A DNA stretch of 64,000 nucleotides from Paraphaeosphaeria minitans (Eukaryota; Ascomycota; Dothideomycetes; Pleosporales; Didymosphaeriaceae). A program made the position numbers and the translations under genes. Below the pieces are notes generated by a model that ran no database searches, was not told the origin of the DNA, and worked only from the letters and a program-made list of their open reading frames with translations. Shown one piece after another: positions 9,901 through 22,084 of the stretch (position 1 is its first letter; each line of letters starts with the position of its first letter). The DNA is taken from positions 3,782,001-3,846,000 of the forward strand of contig WJXW01000003.1 of NCBI GenBank assembly GCA_015832175.1, written 5' to 3'.

Positions 9901-11494
9901 GCCGGCGGTAGCCCTCGCTGTGCGGACTTGGTTGAAAGATCAGCAACGAGCTTGCTGGACATGCCATGCTCCTTGCTGCTGCCCATTGCAAGTGGCTAGA
10001 CAGGTGCGGTAGGCGTGAAAGAAGGCTTGGGAACGGACCAGGCCTGGACAAGGGAACCGTTGTCGCCGTCGACATGTGAAGTGAGTCAAACATAGACGTC
10101 AATCTCCCCCAAAGCATCACACTGCTAAAAAAAACCCCCGCAGATTTGACAGTCACAGGGCCTTGTTGGAATGCACAAAGCCACAGCGCCGAACCTGGTC
10201 ACCGTTGACGGATATCGCACCGGCTGGAGTGATGCGGAGATGAGTCGTCGGACTTGGGCTGGGCGTACGCGGAGGACGCCTTACGCATCTGCGTTCACGT
10301 CGTCCTCGTTGCGTCACGACCATGCTTCAGGTTGAGTAGAGTGTATATTCTGTGCCGGAAGGTGTGGTGGTGCAGTGCGGTGTGACTGTGCATGAGCTTC
10401 GCTGCTGTGCGGGGAGAAGGAGCGTGCTAGGGAGTAGGTATGGGACGATCATCTGCGCGACGATAAAGGGTGAGACATTTTTTTACTCTTGGACTAGGAG
10501 TGGAGGTACACTAGGCGATGAGCTGTAGGCGGTCGTCGGTTCTCCGGCGTGGATCGAACTGGTCGCGTACAGTTTGTTGAGTGTCCAGCGGAAGAAGGCT
10601 GCGCCAACAAGTCTAGTGTATGCGCAGGCAGAAGGACTCTACAGTGGTGCGAGAGAAGACTGCAGAATCTTCATCTCGGCAGCACTTTCCGGGTAGCGCA
10701 ATGCTGGGGTTGACAGAGGCAGGCCTGGAAGCGATGTAGGACGGAAGATCGCCACGCCCTAGGAGATGAGGAGTAGAGGTAGTCGTCTGGTTCCCTGGGT
10801 CCGTACAGATTCCAAATAGGGCAATTGGCACATGGAGAGGGTCGTACAGTGCGACTCGGGCGCATGGGCGCATGGGTGGCTGGCGAGGAATGTGAGTTGT
10901 CACCATAGCGTCCTACCTAGACCACGGCGCATAGCTGAGCCCCAGGGACAAAGGCACTACAAGGCGCCGTCAAGAAGATCAAAGAGTCTCGACCATGGAA
11001 ATCTCATCCGCAGTGGGTTTCTAGCGGGCTCGACGGGCATCTGCCGATGCGCAGAAGGGCCCTTGTCACGCAGCCGAAGAGGGAGCGGGCGCGGGCGCGG
11101 GCGCGGGCGTGACGGCATTCACCCAGCGAGGCGGTCCAAGGTCGAATGGTAACGGGCTCCCGCAAGTCCCACCGATCTACATTCCGCAGCGTTGAGCCAC
11201 GAGGTGCGGGTGCCTGGGAAAGCGTGGTAGGAGGCGTTCGGTGGAAATAACGCGCACCGAGCATCGAGCGTGGTTGCTGCCACTGGGAGCGTCGAGCATG
11301 GGGCCGTCGAACGTGGTTGCTGGCAGCGTCTAACCGGGTAGGGCAGCGATGCCGTGGTGGTGAGGGCCGGGCGCATGCACAGAGCCAAAGGGCGCATAGA
11401 GAGGCTGTGCGGCAAAAGGGAAGAAGAGTTTTCACCTTTGTCACGGCGGCGTGGTGTATGCAGGCCAAGGGTGTGGAGGGGTGGAGTTGTAGCG

Positions 11495-11720
11495 GTAGGT
11501 GGAGGGCAATCGCTATCGATAAGTGGATAAGAGGATTAACGGTGCACACTGCAGAGGTAGGTGGAGCGCAATCGGCCTGGTTGAGTGGACAAGGGAATTG
11601 ATGGTGCAGAGGCAGGTGGAGCGCCATGGTCGAGTGGATGGACGAGAGAATGGATGGTGCAGAGGCAGGTGGAGCGCCATGGTCGAGTGGATGGACGAGG
11701 GAATGGATGGCGCTGGAGGG
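11495..11720. repeat. 53-bp tandem repeat
   Basis: Two nearly identical 53-bp copies start at 11602 and 11655 (GGTGGAGCGCCATGGTCGAG core). One or two more diverged copies lie upstream from about 11495. Translations show Trp/Gly-rich or Pro/His/Leu-rich repeats and no domain. Confidence 0.75.
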
Positions 11721-13050
11721 CGTGAGGTCTGGGGGCGACGGGGCGCTGCAGCGGGCGGGGCGCAATTCATGGGCGAGGGCAGGTTGGGCGCTTTGGGTGG
11801 GCGATGACGGCGTGGACAGGGCGCTGCAGCGAGTGGGACGGCGCAACGTCGGACACGCCAGGTCGCATCACCCGTGTCCCGGGGGAATGCCGTGAGAGCG
11901 TCGGAGACGGTTTTTGTTTGGGTTGCGACGGATGCACTGACGATGGCGACGGCGACGGCGACGACGGCGGGCGACGGGCGACGGGCGACGGGCGACTGCA
12001 GCGCGGCACTGCGGCTGGCTTCTGCGCTCGGCTTCTGCGCGCCCCTGTCTCGTCTCGCTTTGCCCGGGGCGCTGGCGACTCCGGCCGCTAGCACGCTGTG
12101 CCTGGCGTTCCCGCAAAACCTGCGTGCCTGCTGAAACGGTGAGTGGTGAGTGGTGCCTGCCCTGCTGAACGGTGCGTGGTGCCTGCCTGCTGAGTGGCTG
12201 CGTGCCGGCCGGTGGTGCCTGCCTGCGCGGTGCCTGCCTGCTGATTGGCTGCGTGCCTGTGTGCCTGCGTGCCTGCCTGCCTCCCGGCCAGCGCCTAGCT
12301 GGAATCGGCGCACTGAAACTCGTCAGCGCACGCAGATTGCCCTCACCCAGAGTAGAGACACCACATGCGCCCAACACCGGACTGGATGATCGCCCGCTAC
12401 GTGCGGTTGCGACGCGACAGGACAGCGCAGCGCAGCCCGCGACAAGAGAGGTGCAGCAGAGGCCCGCTGTGAGTCGCCTTCACCGCTGGGAGTCGCCGTC
12501 ACGCCGTGAGTCGCCTCTACTGCACGAAGCCCACCGCAGCTGGCTCGCCGCCCAAGTAAAAGGACCGACGACAGCCGCCCCGACTTGGGCCGTGCTGCCT
12601 TACGCCTTCGTGGCGCTCCAGCCGTGCCACCCCTGCTTGTTGTGTCCACGTCCGCCGTGCCCTAGACTGGCTGCTAGTCTTTGTCCGCTCTCGGTGCTCC
12701 CCATCTCACCCACCTCCCCCGTCAATCTTTAAAAGACACTCGCTGCCCTCCTCCTGTCCACTCTCTACAGGCTTGACGTCTTGCATTTGTCCACTTCGTT
12801 CTTTTTCCCACCCACCTTCCTTGTGAATCCCAGAGATCTAGCATCTCTTCCACTCTCTATCACTCACAGTCTTCGGCTCCAGCTCCAGTCACAGACTACC
12901 ACTCCGCAGAACCTCCTGCACACGACAAACAGACGTTTTTAAACACCACACTTTTGGATTGCTAGCCGATCCTCACACTCCGGACATCCTATCCAACCAC
13001 ATCGCTACCCAGCACAAGCACAAGCACAAACGAACCCCCAATCACCCAAA

Positions 13051-13965
13051 ATGAAGTCATCCATCGTCGCTTCCGCTCTCTTCGCCTCTTTGGCCCTCGC
13101 TGCGCCCCTGAACAAGCGTGCCTACGCCACCAAGACCCACACCGTTGTCGAGACGGTCGTCGTCTACACCACCGTCTGGGACCCCGAGCAGGTCGCTACT
13201 TCGGCTCCTGCCGCCGCCACCTCTTCCCCGGCCCTCTTCTTCGAGAAGTCCAGCTCCGCTGCTGCCGTGACTTCTACCTACGTCGTGCCCGAAGTCCCCA
13301 GCTCCACCCTGAAGCCCTTCGTGCCCTCGTCCACGCCTACTCCCGAGCCGGTCTCCTCAGAGGCTCCGTCAAGCTCCGTAGTGCCCGTTGTCGAGTCGAC
13401 TCCCTCTCCCTCTCCCACTCCTTCCCCGGAGCCAACTCCCTCTCCTTCCCCCTCGCCCGAGCCAACCCCCTCCCCGGAGCCAACCCCCTCGCCCGAGCCC
13501 ACCCTTACTCCCGAGGTCACTCCCGAGGCTGTTCCTTCGTCCACCGCTCCCGCTGTTGAGCCCACTCCCACCGCCGACCCCTCCGGCGGCAGCAGCAGCA
13601 GCAGCAGCGGTGGCCAGGAGTACACCGGCTCCCTCACCATGAACTACTACTCCGGCGGCCTCGGTGCCTGCGGTGAGGCCATTCAGGACACCGAAATGGT
13701 CGCCGCCCTCGCTGTCGCCGGCTTCGGTGACTCCACCTACGACGCCGCCACCGGCAACCCCACCAACAAGTGGTGCAACCAGAAGATTCGCGTCACCTAC
13801 AACGGCAAGAGCGCCGATGCCGTCATCAAGGACCGCTGCCCAGGCTGCACTGGCCAGGGCGGCCTCGACGCCACCCCTGCCCTCTGGGATGCCCTCACCG
13901 GCGGCCTGGGCGGCGCCTCGGGCGACCGCCTCGAGTCCGGCATGTCCTTCACCCTCATCAACTAG
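13051..13965 (+). CDS. Secreted RlpA-like double-psi beta-barrel (expansin-like) protein
   Basis: Extracellular protein of 304 aa encoded by a single exon. A signal peptide (MKSSIVASALFASLALAAP) is followed by a KR site that could be cut by a Kex2-type protease. Residues about 50-190 form a Ser/Thr/Pro-rich linker with repeated PSPEPT units and a short poly-Ser stretch before the domain, probably heavily O-glycosylated. The last 110 residues form a DPBB domain of the RlpA/expansin type: GSLTMNYYSGGLGACG, KWCNQKIRVTYNGKSADAVI, KDRCPGCTGQGGLDATPALW. The six cysteines and DRCPGC are typical. Fungal relatives bind or loosen wall polymers or resemble barwin-like proteins; no polysaccharide specificity can be inferred. 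The long pyrimidine-rich leader upstream suggests strong expression, which is inference. Confidence 0.9.
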   Translation: MKSSIVASALFASLALAAPLNKRAYATKTHTVVETVVVYTTVWDPEQVATSAPAAATSSPALFFEKSSSAAAVTSTYVVPEVPSSTLKPFVPSSTPTPEPVSSEAPSSSVVPVVESTPSPSPTPSPEPTPSPSPSPEPTPSPEPTPSPEPTLTPEVTPEAVPSSTAPAVEPTPTADPSGGSSSSSSGGQEYTGSLTMNYYSGGLGACGEAIQDTEMVAALAVAGFGDSTYDAATGNPTNKWCNQKIRVTYNGKSADAVIKDRCPGCTGQGGLDATPALWDALTGGLGGASGDRLESGMSFTLIN

Positions 13966-16899
13966 AGTATTGCCGTCTCTTCCCTGACCAAGCGGATTCC
14001 ACAACAAGTCCTGCCTTGCCCATCATGCACGACCACCGTGAACAATCCTTTTCCGCGCAGCTTCTCAAACCTATACCCCTTTCTGGCGCAGGCAGGATCA
14101 GCGCTTTTCACGAGACTACGAACGAACTACATAAGCGGGCCGGCAATATGTGGGAGTCTGAACTACAAGATATATATACGGCTTTGTATTGTATCTACGC
14201 TTTGTGGCTGAAGAAACTTCACATGTGCTCTTCTTGTGCTGCCTTGACGTTCTCGTCACTCTTTTCTCTTCGCTCGCGCGGAATGTTTCCGAATTCACTT
14301 CTTTGTATACCACTTTAGGGATCGGGGTTGGATTGGGATCAACCACTGGTTTTAGATGAGACCCTGCATGCGTCACACATCCGAAAATATACTGTGCTAT
14401 GCACTTTTCCACCACCCTCCATTCTTGCGTGCATGTGAAGCTTTTACCGACATGCGTGACCGACCTCAGGTTCATGGGGTAGCTACCAGCTTTGCCTCGT
14501 CAATGCCCATCCGCAGTTAGGTAGTCTATTCCACCGTGCAATACGTCCATGCCCACCCGTCGACGCGTGCTCGATCCGACGCGTCACCAACAAAGACGCG
14601 TGCTCTCAGCGCAGCGCACCTTTCGCGACCGCCACTCCCCACTCTTTGTGCGTTTTCGCTACCCACGGTACCCTCTCGTCTCGTCTCTTTATCTTCTCTT
14701 TGTCCCCAGCCGTGCTTCGACCCATACCACGCACGCACGCACGCACGCTGACCACTGAAAACCACCCTCCGTCCCTTTATTCTCGTCGTACCAACGAAAG
14801 AAGGAACGAACGAAGGAACGAAGGAACGGACGTACGGACGAACGAACTCACGCTCACGTACCACGCTAGGAATTGGAGACTGCGCTAGCTAAAGTGATGG
14901 AACTACACTAGGGACTAGGAACTAGAAACCACGCACCAGGAACTAGAAACCACCTAGAAACCACACCCCTGCCACACCAACCCCCCTCCCAGATCACCAC
15001 GGCGCAGATGGAATGGCAAAGACTCACGGCGCCAATTAAATATGCGCGGTTTCCCGTCGTTGCGCCTTGTCTTTGTCTTTTGTCTTCGTCTTCGTGTCTG
15101 TATCCGACCGACCCAGTGAACCACCGCTACGCCGCTACGGTACGGTACGGTAGGTGTGTAGGTAGGTACCGGTAGGTAAGTGCAACCGTTTCGAAAGCTT
15201 TTCTCGAGTGCGTGAGACGCGATTGTTGTTTCGAAGATAGATAGTCTCGCGAGTCCCCGTGCTGGCATCTCGTGGGGTATATCGTAGCATGTCCCCCGGG
15301 TGGTAGGTAGGGGTCTCACCGCGGCGACAAATGGTACCGTACGCTTAGGTATAGGTACCATGTGTTTCGGATCCTTCATCATGTGAGAGGTTTCTAGGTA
15401 AGGTGCAGCATTTGGATCTTGTCCAGCCCATTTATAGTCGTTGGGAGGGGTATTTGGGTGAGAAGAGTAATGAAGAAGAAGGAAAAAAAAAAAAAAACCC
15501 TCCCCTCCCCCCGCAGGAGGGGTGCGTTGGAAATGTTGTGTAGGGAGTGGGTATCTCTTTGGTGAGACGATAGGTATGTGAACGATGCATTGGCACGAGG
15601 GTCAAAGACGAGCTCGATCGGAGGCTCAGTATGCGCGTGGGGATGGCTCGCCGCTGGGCTTCAAGATCAACATGCGCGAGGAGTAGTTGCATGTCGATGA
15701 AGGGGGGTTAAGCCCGGTTATCAATAAAGCCGTGATCAAGGAACCTAACCTACCGTACCTACTGTATACGAAAATCCCACGACGAGCTGACTTGAAGACC
15801 CAACGATTCGAGCAAGCAGGAAAGACGTCTTCTAGACCTAGCTTTTTTCAAGTCATCGTACCTCGATGCAGTGAAGCACAAAACAAAGGACGAACGATCC
15901 GAACGACGTGCTCTCGCCAGTGCATCGCCTTCTGCTGCTCTACTCCTCGAGACTGCGGTCTGCGGGTTCACTACTCCAGAGCGAGACGAGGTTCCCCGAA
16001 CAAACACGTGACTTGCATATACACTCTCCCTTCGCGACCTACCTCCCTCCCTCCCTACCCACCAGCCAGCGGAGTACGCTCGGCAAGCCGAGGAAATGCC
16101 TTTGTACCTACCTTACCCACCCACCTACCCATCGGCAGACGAACCCGCCATCGGCCGACGGGCAAGGTCCGACTGCGAGCGGCTGACGGCGGCGGCGCTG
16201 ATAAGAAAAGGTGCAGGTCATTCCTGTGACTGTGTGAGAGCAGCCGTGGCGCCCGAACCGACTCCACGCTAGACCTCGCCGGGGGCGGCGTGATTGTTGG
16301 GCGTATGCGATGGTGCCATTTGTTGGTTTTTTGAACGCCGGGTGCGCCGAAAAAGCCGTACGCGAGATCGCGCGTGTCGACATCAGCGTTGCAGTGTTGT
16401 AGAGCGGGTTCTACGCTACCTACTGCTGTATCGCAGGTTCTCTGGTGAAGCTATTTGTGTTTGATGGAATTCGCTTTGTGGGTTCTGGCAGCCTCGGGCT
16501 GGAGAGAGCGTGCATCGAGTGCAACGTCATCGTTCATTGGACGAGAATTAGTGTAGTTGATCGAGGAGGAAGCTCGGAGTAATTCAAGATGCACGTTGTA
16601 CTGTGCATGTTTCCATTGATATCTAGTAAAGTAGAGACTTGACCGATGCTTCCGGTGCAGGTCCTCGCTACGACGCCGTGTGCAGTGCTGTCCTCCGCAA
16701 ACCAATCTACAGGGTATAAGACGCCATGGTGCGCTCAATTTGCCTCCTCCTCCCCAAATGCCGCCCATATCTCGTTACCGTGGCGGGCATGACCCCCCCA
16801 ATATCAATCATGTCCGAATCATGATGCTGTGTTGTGTAGAAAATTTTCTCTCCGTTGCGTCCCGGCGCAGCGGATATCGTCGGCTCGTCGCAGGGTCGC
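13966..16899. other. Intergenic region with simple repeats, no gene seen
   Basis: This 2.9-kb spacer holds the DPBB 3' end and the Kgd4 3' end. Short repeats include (ACGC)n near 14731-14750, GAACGAAGGAACGA-type runs at 14805-14850, TACGG/TAGGTA runs at 15135-15180, and a 17-A tract at 15483-15497 followed by a C-rich block. No frame shows a domain or plausible splicing pattern. Confidence 0.5.
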
Positions 16900-17319
16900 T
16901 CATGCATGGAGGCTGGCACCGCCGGACTCGATGGCCTCGATCTCGGCTTGAGTCCATGCCACCCGCTGGAAGCGTTGGGGAAGCTCAGAGCGGTCGAAAA
17001 AGATGCCCTTTCCAGCCTCAACAGGACCGAGGGAGGATCCGGCAGAAGCGCCGATGTGGCTGGTCGAGAACTGGGACTTCTGGTTCAGTGGGCCATGCTG
17101 CTGGGCCTTCTGGCGGTAGCTTGCGAAGGACTCGGGAAGAGAATGGGAGGGCGATGCCGGGTGGACCTGAGGCGTGTGGTCGACCTCTGTTGTCGCATGT
17201 TAGCTATGCGCGCCAATGGAAGACTGCACACGTGTTAACTCACTGCTAGGAGCAGATCGCTTGCCCAGGAAGCGGATCATGGGCTGGCGGCCCTGCTGGA
17301 GGATCTTGGTGGCATTCAT
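16900..17319 (-). CDS. kgd4: Kgd4/Ymr31 (MRPS36-type) 2-oxoglutarate dehydrogenase E3 adaptor
   Basis: Mitochondrial protein that recruits the E3 subunit to the 2-oxoglutarate dehydrogenase complex in the TCA cycle; formerly annotated as ribosomal protein Ymr31. Two exons, 17319..17244 and 17186..16900, separated by a 57-nt intron (GTGAGT..ACAACAG), give 120 aa. Exon 1 encodes MNATKILQQGRQPMIRFLGK, the conserved N-terminus. Exon 2 begins VDHTPQVHPASPSHSLPESF and continues SYRQKAQQHGPLNQ. The C-terminus holds GKGIFFDRSELPQRF and WTQAEIEAIESGGASLHA, which are strongly conserved in fungal Kgd4. Its basic, helical N-terminus suits mitochondrial import. It lies divergently from MED18 with a 954-bp gap. 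The gene is easy to miss because no single open frame covers it. Confidence 0.9.
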
Positions 17320-18273
17320 TGTGATGGCGTGATGGAGCGGGCTCGGAGGCCGAGGTAGAGTCTGGTATTGTAGATGTGATGGGTGTGAGGAGACGAGAAG
17401 CTGAAGAAGAGTCGTAGGGAGATGCGAGGAAGCGAAAATTAAAAGGAGAGGATGGTGTTGAGGGTGAGGTGGAGGAAGGAACCGTGGTTATCGTGGAGGG
17501 GAGTCGCGAGCTACACCAAGGAAACGGCCGATAAATGATTCACGTTATGCAAGCAGCCACGCTATCGCCGTGGCCCGTCCGCCGCCCCCATGTAGTCAAC
17601 CTTCCCGCGGTGCTCCCATTGCAAAGCAACAAGTCGGGGCTCCCACGGACGAATCATGCAATCATCGAATTCTCCCACGAAAGAAGGCGTGACCACGATT
17701 GGTAACTTTCTCCCTGCTTTGCTTCTTTCGTTGGTGTCGCCATCTTGTAAGCTTACGGACAACCCGCAGGTGCCGGCGAGGATTTGCGATAGTCTGGGTC
17801 TAGTCTACATGTCTGCGGGGTCGACTGATAGTCGGATGAGCAATGCATACGTGGACGCGTCGTGAGACACATTCTGCCTCCCCCGAACTCTGTATGCGGA
17901 GGAGCTCCTCCTGTTGTTCGCTGCGTACTGGCCCACATCGCAAAGTAATCGGAGACGCCCGCCGGAGCAGCATTACACACACAACCATGTCACCGTGGAA
18001 AGAGCAGAACTTGCGCAAGAAATGCGAAGCGTACTCTGTTGGCTAATATCTATCAGAATGTGTGGAATCCACTTCTGAGATGTGCGTTCTAGCGAGGCAT
18101 CGTTTGCTCGGAGCTTTCTACCGCGTCCAGCGGTGGTCGGCTCCAAAGCTTCCACGGCGCACGCCTGTTCCCCGCCAATCACGCATTCCTTAACCCCACC
18201 AACGCCCACCGCACATCGGACTGTCGGCTTTGTCATTGCCCATCCTGGGGCATCTCAAAGTCCCCATTTCTCC
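17320..18273. other. Intergenic between Kgd4 and MED18
   Basis: Divergent promoter region. The first 200 bases upstream of Kgd4 are GA-rich on the plus strand, so CT-rich on its coding strand. No further gene is seen; the frame leading into MED18 stays open upstream of the chosen start but lacks conserved residues. Confidence 0.5.
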
Positions 18274-19146
18274 ATGCACGAGCTGCTCCTGTACGGGCAG
18301 CTCCCGCCCCCTCGCCATGAGCAAGTCCTGAAGATCCTCGCCGGCCATGCTGCCATGCAGCCCCGCCGAGTCCTCGAGAGGCACATCATATACAAGCCTA
18401 CGCGTGAGCCGGAAGAACCAGGCGCACATCTCGGCCGTGGCGGCGGATCTCAGACTGTTGGAGGCAAGCCGGTCAAGCAGGGCACCGTGAAGAATCTCTT
18501 CTACACCAAGCTTGTGCAGAAGCTGGACCAAGGAGACTTCGGACGCGCAGACGACAAACCGGCCGACAGCAACCATTTGTCAGCCAACGTCAAGTCCGGG
18601 GAGGAGCCAAAGTGGTCTTTCGAATTCCAAGACTTGCCAGACACCGGGGATAGAGGAGTTTGCGCTCGTCTCACGGCGTCGACCGACCTTCTCTCGGGCG
18701 ATCCGCATGCGTGGATGCTCGCAACTGGTCCTCACCAGTAATCAACACGCCCCTTCTGGCACGGACAGATGGCTGACTTCGCTAGATTTGTCTCCGAATA
18801 CTACGTAGAAGGGCACCGCTTTGTCCACGGAAACGTCGTCATCTTCTTGCACCGCATTCTTCACGAGCCCGGGGTTCGGTCTTTAGAGACCGCGCCGAAG
18901 GTGGACCCGCCGGCTTTCGATGCCCTCAAGCCCTTCGACCCCAGCGGCGCATACATTATAGAAGCCAAGGTTCGCGTTCAGGACTACAACAACCAGGCCG
19001 TGCTGGAGGATGGGGTGAACGAGCTGAAAGGATTCCAGAAGCAGATGAAGGGCTGCGTAGAGTTGGACATTCCGGACAGGCTCTCGCTCGACACGCGGGT
19101 TAGGTACCGCCCTCCGCATCTACGGGTTGCTCCAAGGCCTCGTTGA
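18274..19146 (+). CDS. MED18: Mediator of RNA polymerase II transcription subunit 18
   Basis: Head-module subunit of Mediator (Srb5 in yeast), bridging regulators and RNA polymerase II in the nucleus; 274 aa. Two exons, 18274..18737 and 18786..19146, with a 48-nt intron (GTAATC..GCTGAC..CGCTAG) whose phase joins GPHQ to FVSEYYVEGHRF. The start MHELLLYGQLPPPRHEQVLK is the classic MED18 N-terminus, followed by LAGHAAMQPRRVLERHIIYK. Exon 2 continues HGNVVIFLHRIL and ends around VELDIPDRLSLDTRVR, the conserved closing motif. About a dozen further residues follow; they may be real or may reflect an unrecognised 3' intron near 19100. Upstream in-frame codons exist, but MHEL is where homology begins. 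Confidence 0.88.
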
Positions 19147-20000
19147 GACGGCAGGTTGTGTTCACAGCAGGATGTTCGCAAGGAATCGTCGAACCGCGCC
19201 CTACTTCAGCTACCTTCCCCAGCGCCATGCGAACCAACTACCCATGTCCAAAAGCAGAGTGCTTCACACCAAACGCATTCCATATGAGGACACTACAGCT
19301 TGGTCTACGCTGGGTGAGGCTAGAAAGCAGACAATGAGCTAGGGAAGAAGGACTGCTCTCGATGATCATCACGTGGCCGAGTTGATTTGAGTGCCTCAAA
19401 GGCAAAGCAGAGCGACAATAGTCATTGCGTTTGAAGATACCCCTACCATAGCAAAACAGTATCGATCTCCGTAACGATTGCTTCTCCATGTGTAAATGCT
19501 ACGACGATTGACAGAACTTTAAAGACATCGCAAGGTATCCTCCCGGACATGGTCACAGGCTATGCTTCAAGAATCCAAACCCTACATTGTGATAGTATCG
19601 CAAAATCACTCAGCATTTTTAGCCAGTCCAACATCGAGTAGCGAAATTCTCCTGAACAAAGGCATATCTGGCCTTGTGCAATTGATTCTGTCTCACGGCC
19701 CAACCGATGACGAAACACTGTTTCACCAGACTAACGTTCAGCAAAAGTATTCGCACCATGGGGTAAAAAAATCTTGTTTGAAAGCGAAAACCTGTCTATC
19801 GATTTTGTGGTCGGCGTGAACCCGCTGCAGCTTCGTCACACTCAGTCACATTGCTAAGGTTTGTGCACGTGCGCAGGCGAGGGCGCGTTCGCGACTCGGC
19901 TCACGTCCCGACAAAGCCTCACAATCAAACAAACTCCTTCAGCCTCACCAAACGTTTCACACATCACCGACATGCGCTAGAACCAACGGGAACTCTGAGC
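19147..20000. other. Intergenic between MED18 and PNKP
   Basis: No convincing gene. The frame preceding the PNKP ATG is open back to 19851 but its translation has no conserved pattern. Confidence 0.5.
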
Positions 20001-22084
20001 ATGCCCGAACGACCAGGTTTAGGGAAGCGACCAAGCTCCACCGATAGAGGTGTTTCTCCGCCGCCGGCCAAGCGAAAGCAGCAGTCTACGACTACGAGTG
20101 AGCAACGTCTGACGGCACGGAGTGTGGCGCGTGGGTTAAACAAGTTCAGACAAGGCCGTTGCGAATTTCTTCACCCCACTGTCGAAGAAGGAGCCTGATG
20201 AGATGGCATGGCGTGTTGTCAGTGATAGCCTGCTCATCGGGCGTTACAGGGCTGCAACGCACTCGCCCAAGACTACCAACGCAAAGCGAAAAATAGCCGC
20301 GTTTGATTTTGTACGTTGGGAAGATTTTGCCAAGTTCCAACACCCCATGTTTGCTGAATATCTGAATACGATGTAGGACTCAACATTGATCACGCCTGCG
20401 TCGGGGAAGAAGTTTGGTCGCGATGCGACAGATTGGAAGTGGTGGCACGGCAGCGTCCCGCAAAAGCTACGGCAACTTCACGAAGATGGGTAGGTAGGAA
20501 CTGCTACGATTCCTGCGTCTATTGAGCTGCATGGCTGACCTCGATCCTGCTGTTCAACAGGTATGTCGTCGCAGTGTTGAGCAACCAAGCAGGGATCAGC
20601 CTCAAGCCAGATCCCAAGACAATCAAAAGCGACCAGAAGCGACTGGCGGATTTCAAAGCAAAGGTCACGGCAGTGTTCACGCAGCTCGAGCTACCAATCT
20701 CGATCTATGCCGCCACCGGTCACGACCGGTACCGCAAGCCCCGAGTAGGCATGTGGGAGGAGCTGCGCGAGGACTACGACGTGGAGAGCGCCGGAGCCGT
20801 GGATCTAGACAACTCGTTCTTCGTCGGTGACGCGGCCGGTCGCGAGGCATCCACGGGCAGAACGAAGGATTTCTCCTGCGGTGACAGGTTGGTTAAACTT
20901 TCGGGCTCTATTTCGGCTGCAGTGGAGGTGCTAAAAATTGTGTAGAAACTTCGCCGCTAATGTAGGAATCGACTTCCACACGCCTGAAGAGTACTTCCTT
21001 GGGGAGGACCCTAGCCCGTTCACTAGAGAATTCGACCCAACCGCCGTGCTCCAAAGGGCAGCTGTGGAATCTACAGACGCGCGTAAGTCAAGGATTATAC
21101 GCCACACGAACTCTGGTGTACCGGTCATAAGCTAAAGTCTAGGCTCGTAGTCACGGAATTTCAGAAAGCCGGTCCGCTCGAGATAGTGCTCTTCTGCGGC
21201 AGTCCAGGTGCAGGCAAGTCGTCGTTCTATTGGAGGCATCTGCAACCACTGGGGTACGCTCGCGTGAATCAAGATATCCTCAAGACCGTAAGTCTCTACA
21301 CGTGCTATTCAGCATGGTCCGGGTCTCCACGAAACCCCACAGTCTGAGTAACCTCGTCTACAGCGCGAGAGATGCATGAAAGCTGCCGAGGAGCTGATTG
21401 GAGAGGGTACGAGTGTAGCCATCGGTAAGAGAATGCTCGATGCACAGTTGGTAGTAGCGCGCGTGCACGACCTGACCGTGGTACACAGACAACACAAATG
21501 CCGACCGCGAAACGAGGGCACATTGGACTGCCCTGGCCAAGCGGTTGGAGCTTCCCATCCGCTGCGTAGTCTTCACAGCCTCGAGCGAGCTCTGCGAGCA
21601 CAACAACGCGGTCCGCGCACTGAACGCTGGTCCTGACGTAAGTACCTGCTCGATACCTAGTAGAAAGCGTTCGCGCGTGGTTCCCTACCAGGTCTTGGGA
21701 GTAGGCGGTGATCTGCACCGACTGGTATGGGTACTTGCACGGATAAGCGAGTACGGGAGTAGCACTTGAACGCTCTCAACGGACGGCACGGCAAAAGTTT
21801 CCTCCGGGGCCATGGTTGCTAACTCGATGGTGCGCAGACCAATCCCGAGCAGCGGCTACTCCTGCCCAAACTGGCATTCGCGAGCTTCAAGAAAAGGTAC
21901 CAAGAGCCCGCCATGGCGGAAGGCTTTCAGGGCATCGTCAGAGTTGACTTTCGAGTACGTTCTCCGAGGGGGCTGTGTAAAACCCTGGCGGTATACTGTG
22001 GTACGGCTCGGCACTGACATCTTCACCCACTAGTTGGAGGGCTCCGATGAGCAGCAGAAACTATGGAGCATGTTCTGGCTCTGA
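20001..22084 (+). CDS. Bifunctional polynucleotide phosphatase/kinase (PNKP)
   Basis: DNA-repair enzyme that removes 3'-phosphates and phosphorylates 5'-hydroxyls at strand breaks; nuclear, 449 aa. Ten exons: 20001..20097, 20150..20310, 20377..20489, 20561..20887, 20946..21082, 21151..21287, 21364..21424, 21489..21637, 21838..21954, 22034..22084. All phases close; the last big intron is 200 nt, the others 52-79. A basic leader (PPPAKRKQQ) could be a nuclear signal. The HAD phosphatase half carries FDFDSTLI (DxDxT), [10 protein letters not shown] and FFVGDAAGR. The kinase half begins [15 protein letters not shown] (Walker A), then [13 protein letters not shown] and the [10 protein letters not shown] motif, and ends [15 protein letters not shown]. 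No FHA domain is present, as in other fungal members (Schizosaccharomyces Pnk1). Upstream in-frame start codons were not used because homology begins after 20001. Confidence 0.9.

Larger units (their letters stand above)
9424..13050. other. Long gene-free region with repeats
   Basis: No frame in this 3.6 kb has family motifs; the long minus-strand frames around 11.0-12.4 kb are biased Pro/Arg/Ser/His translations of GC-rich repeats. It holds minisatellites at 9536-9900 and 11495-11720, (GGGCGC)n near 11088-11110, (GCGACG)n near 11935-11998 and degenerate CTGCCTG repeats near 12150-12280. From about 12730 the sequence turns into a pyrimidine-rich leader of the DPBB gene, with TTTAAAAG at 12727. 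Confidence 0.6.

Noticed and set aside
11004..12377. Overlapping long minus-strand frames rich in Ala/Arg/Pro/His
   Set aside because: Several frames are open at once in GC-rich repetitive DNA, which is a composition effect.
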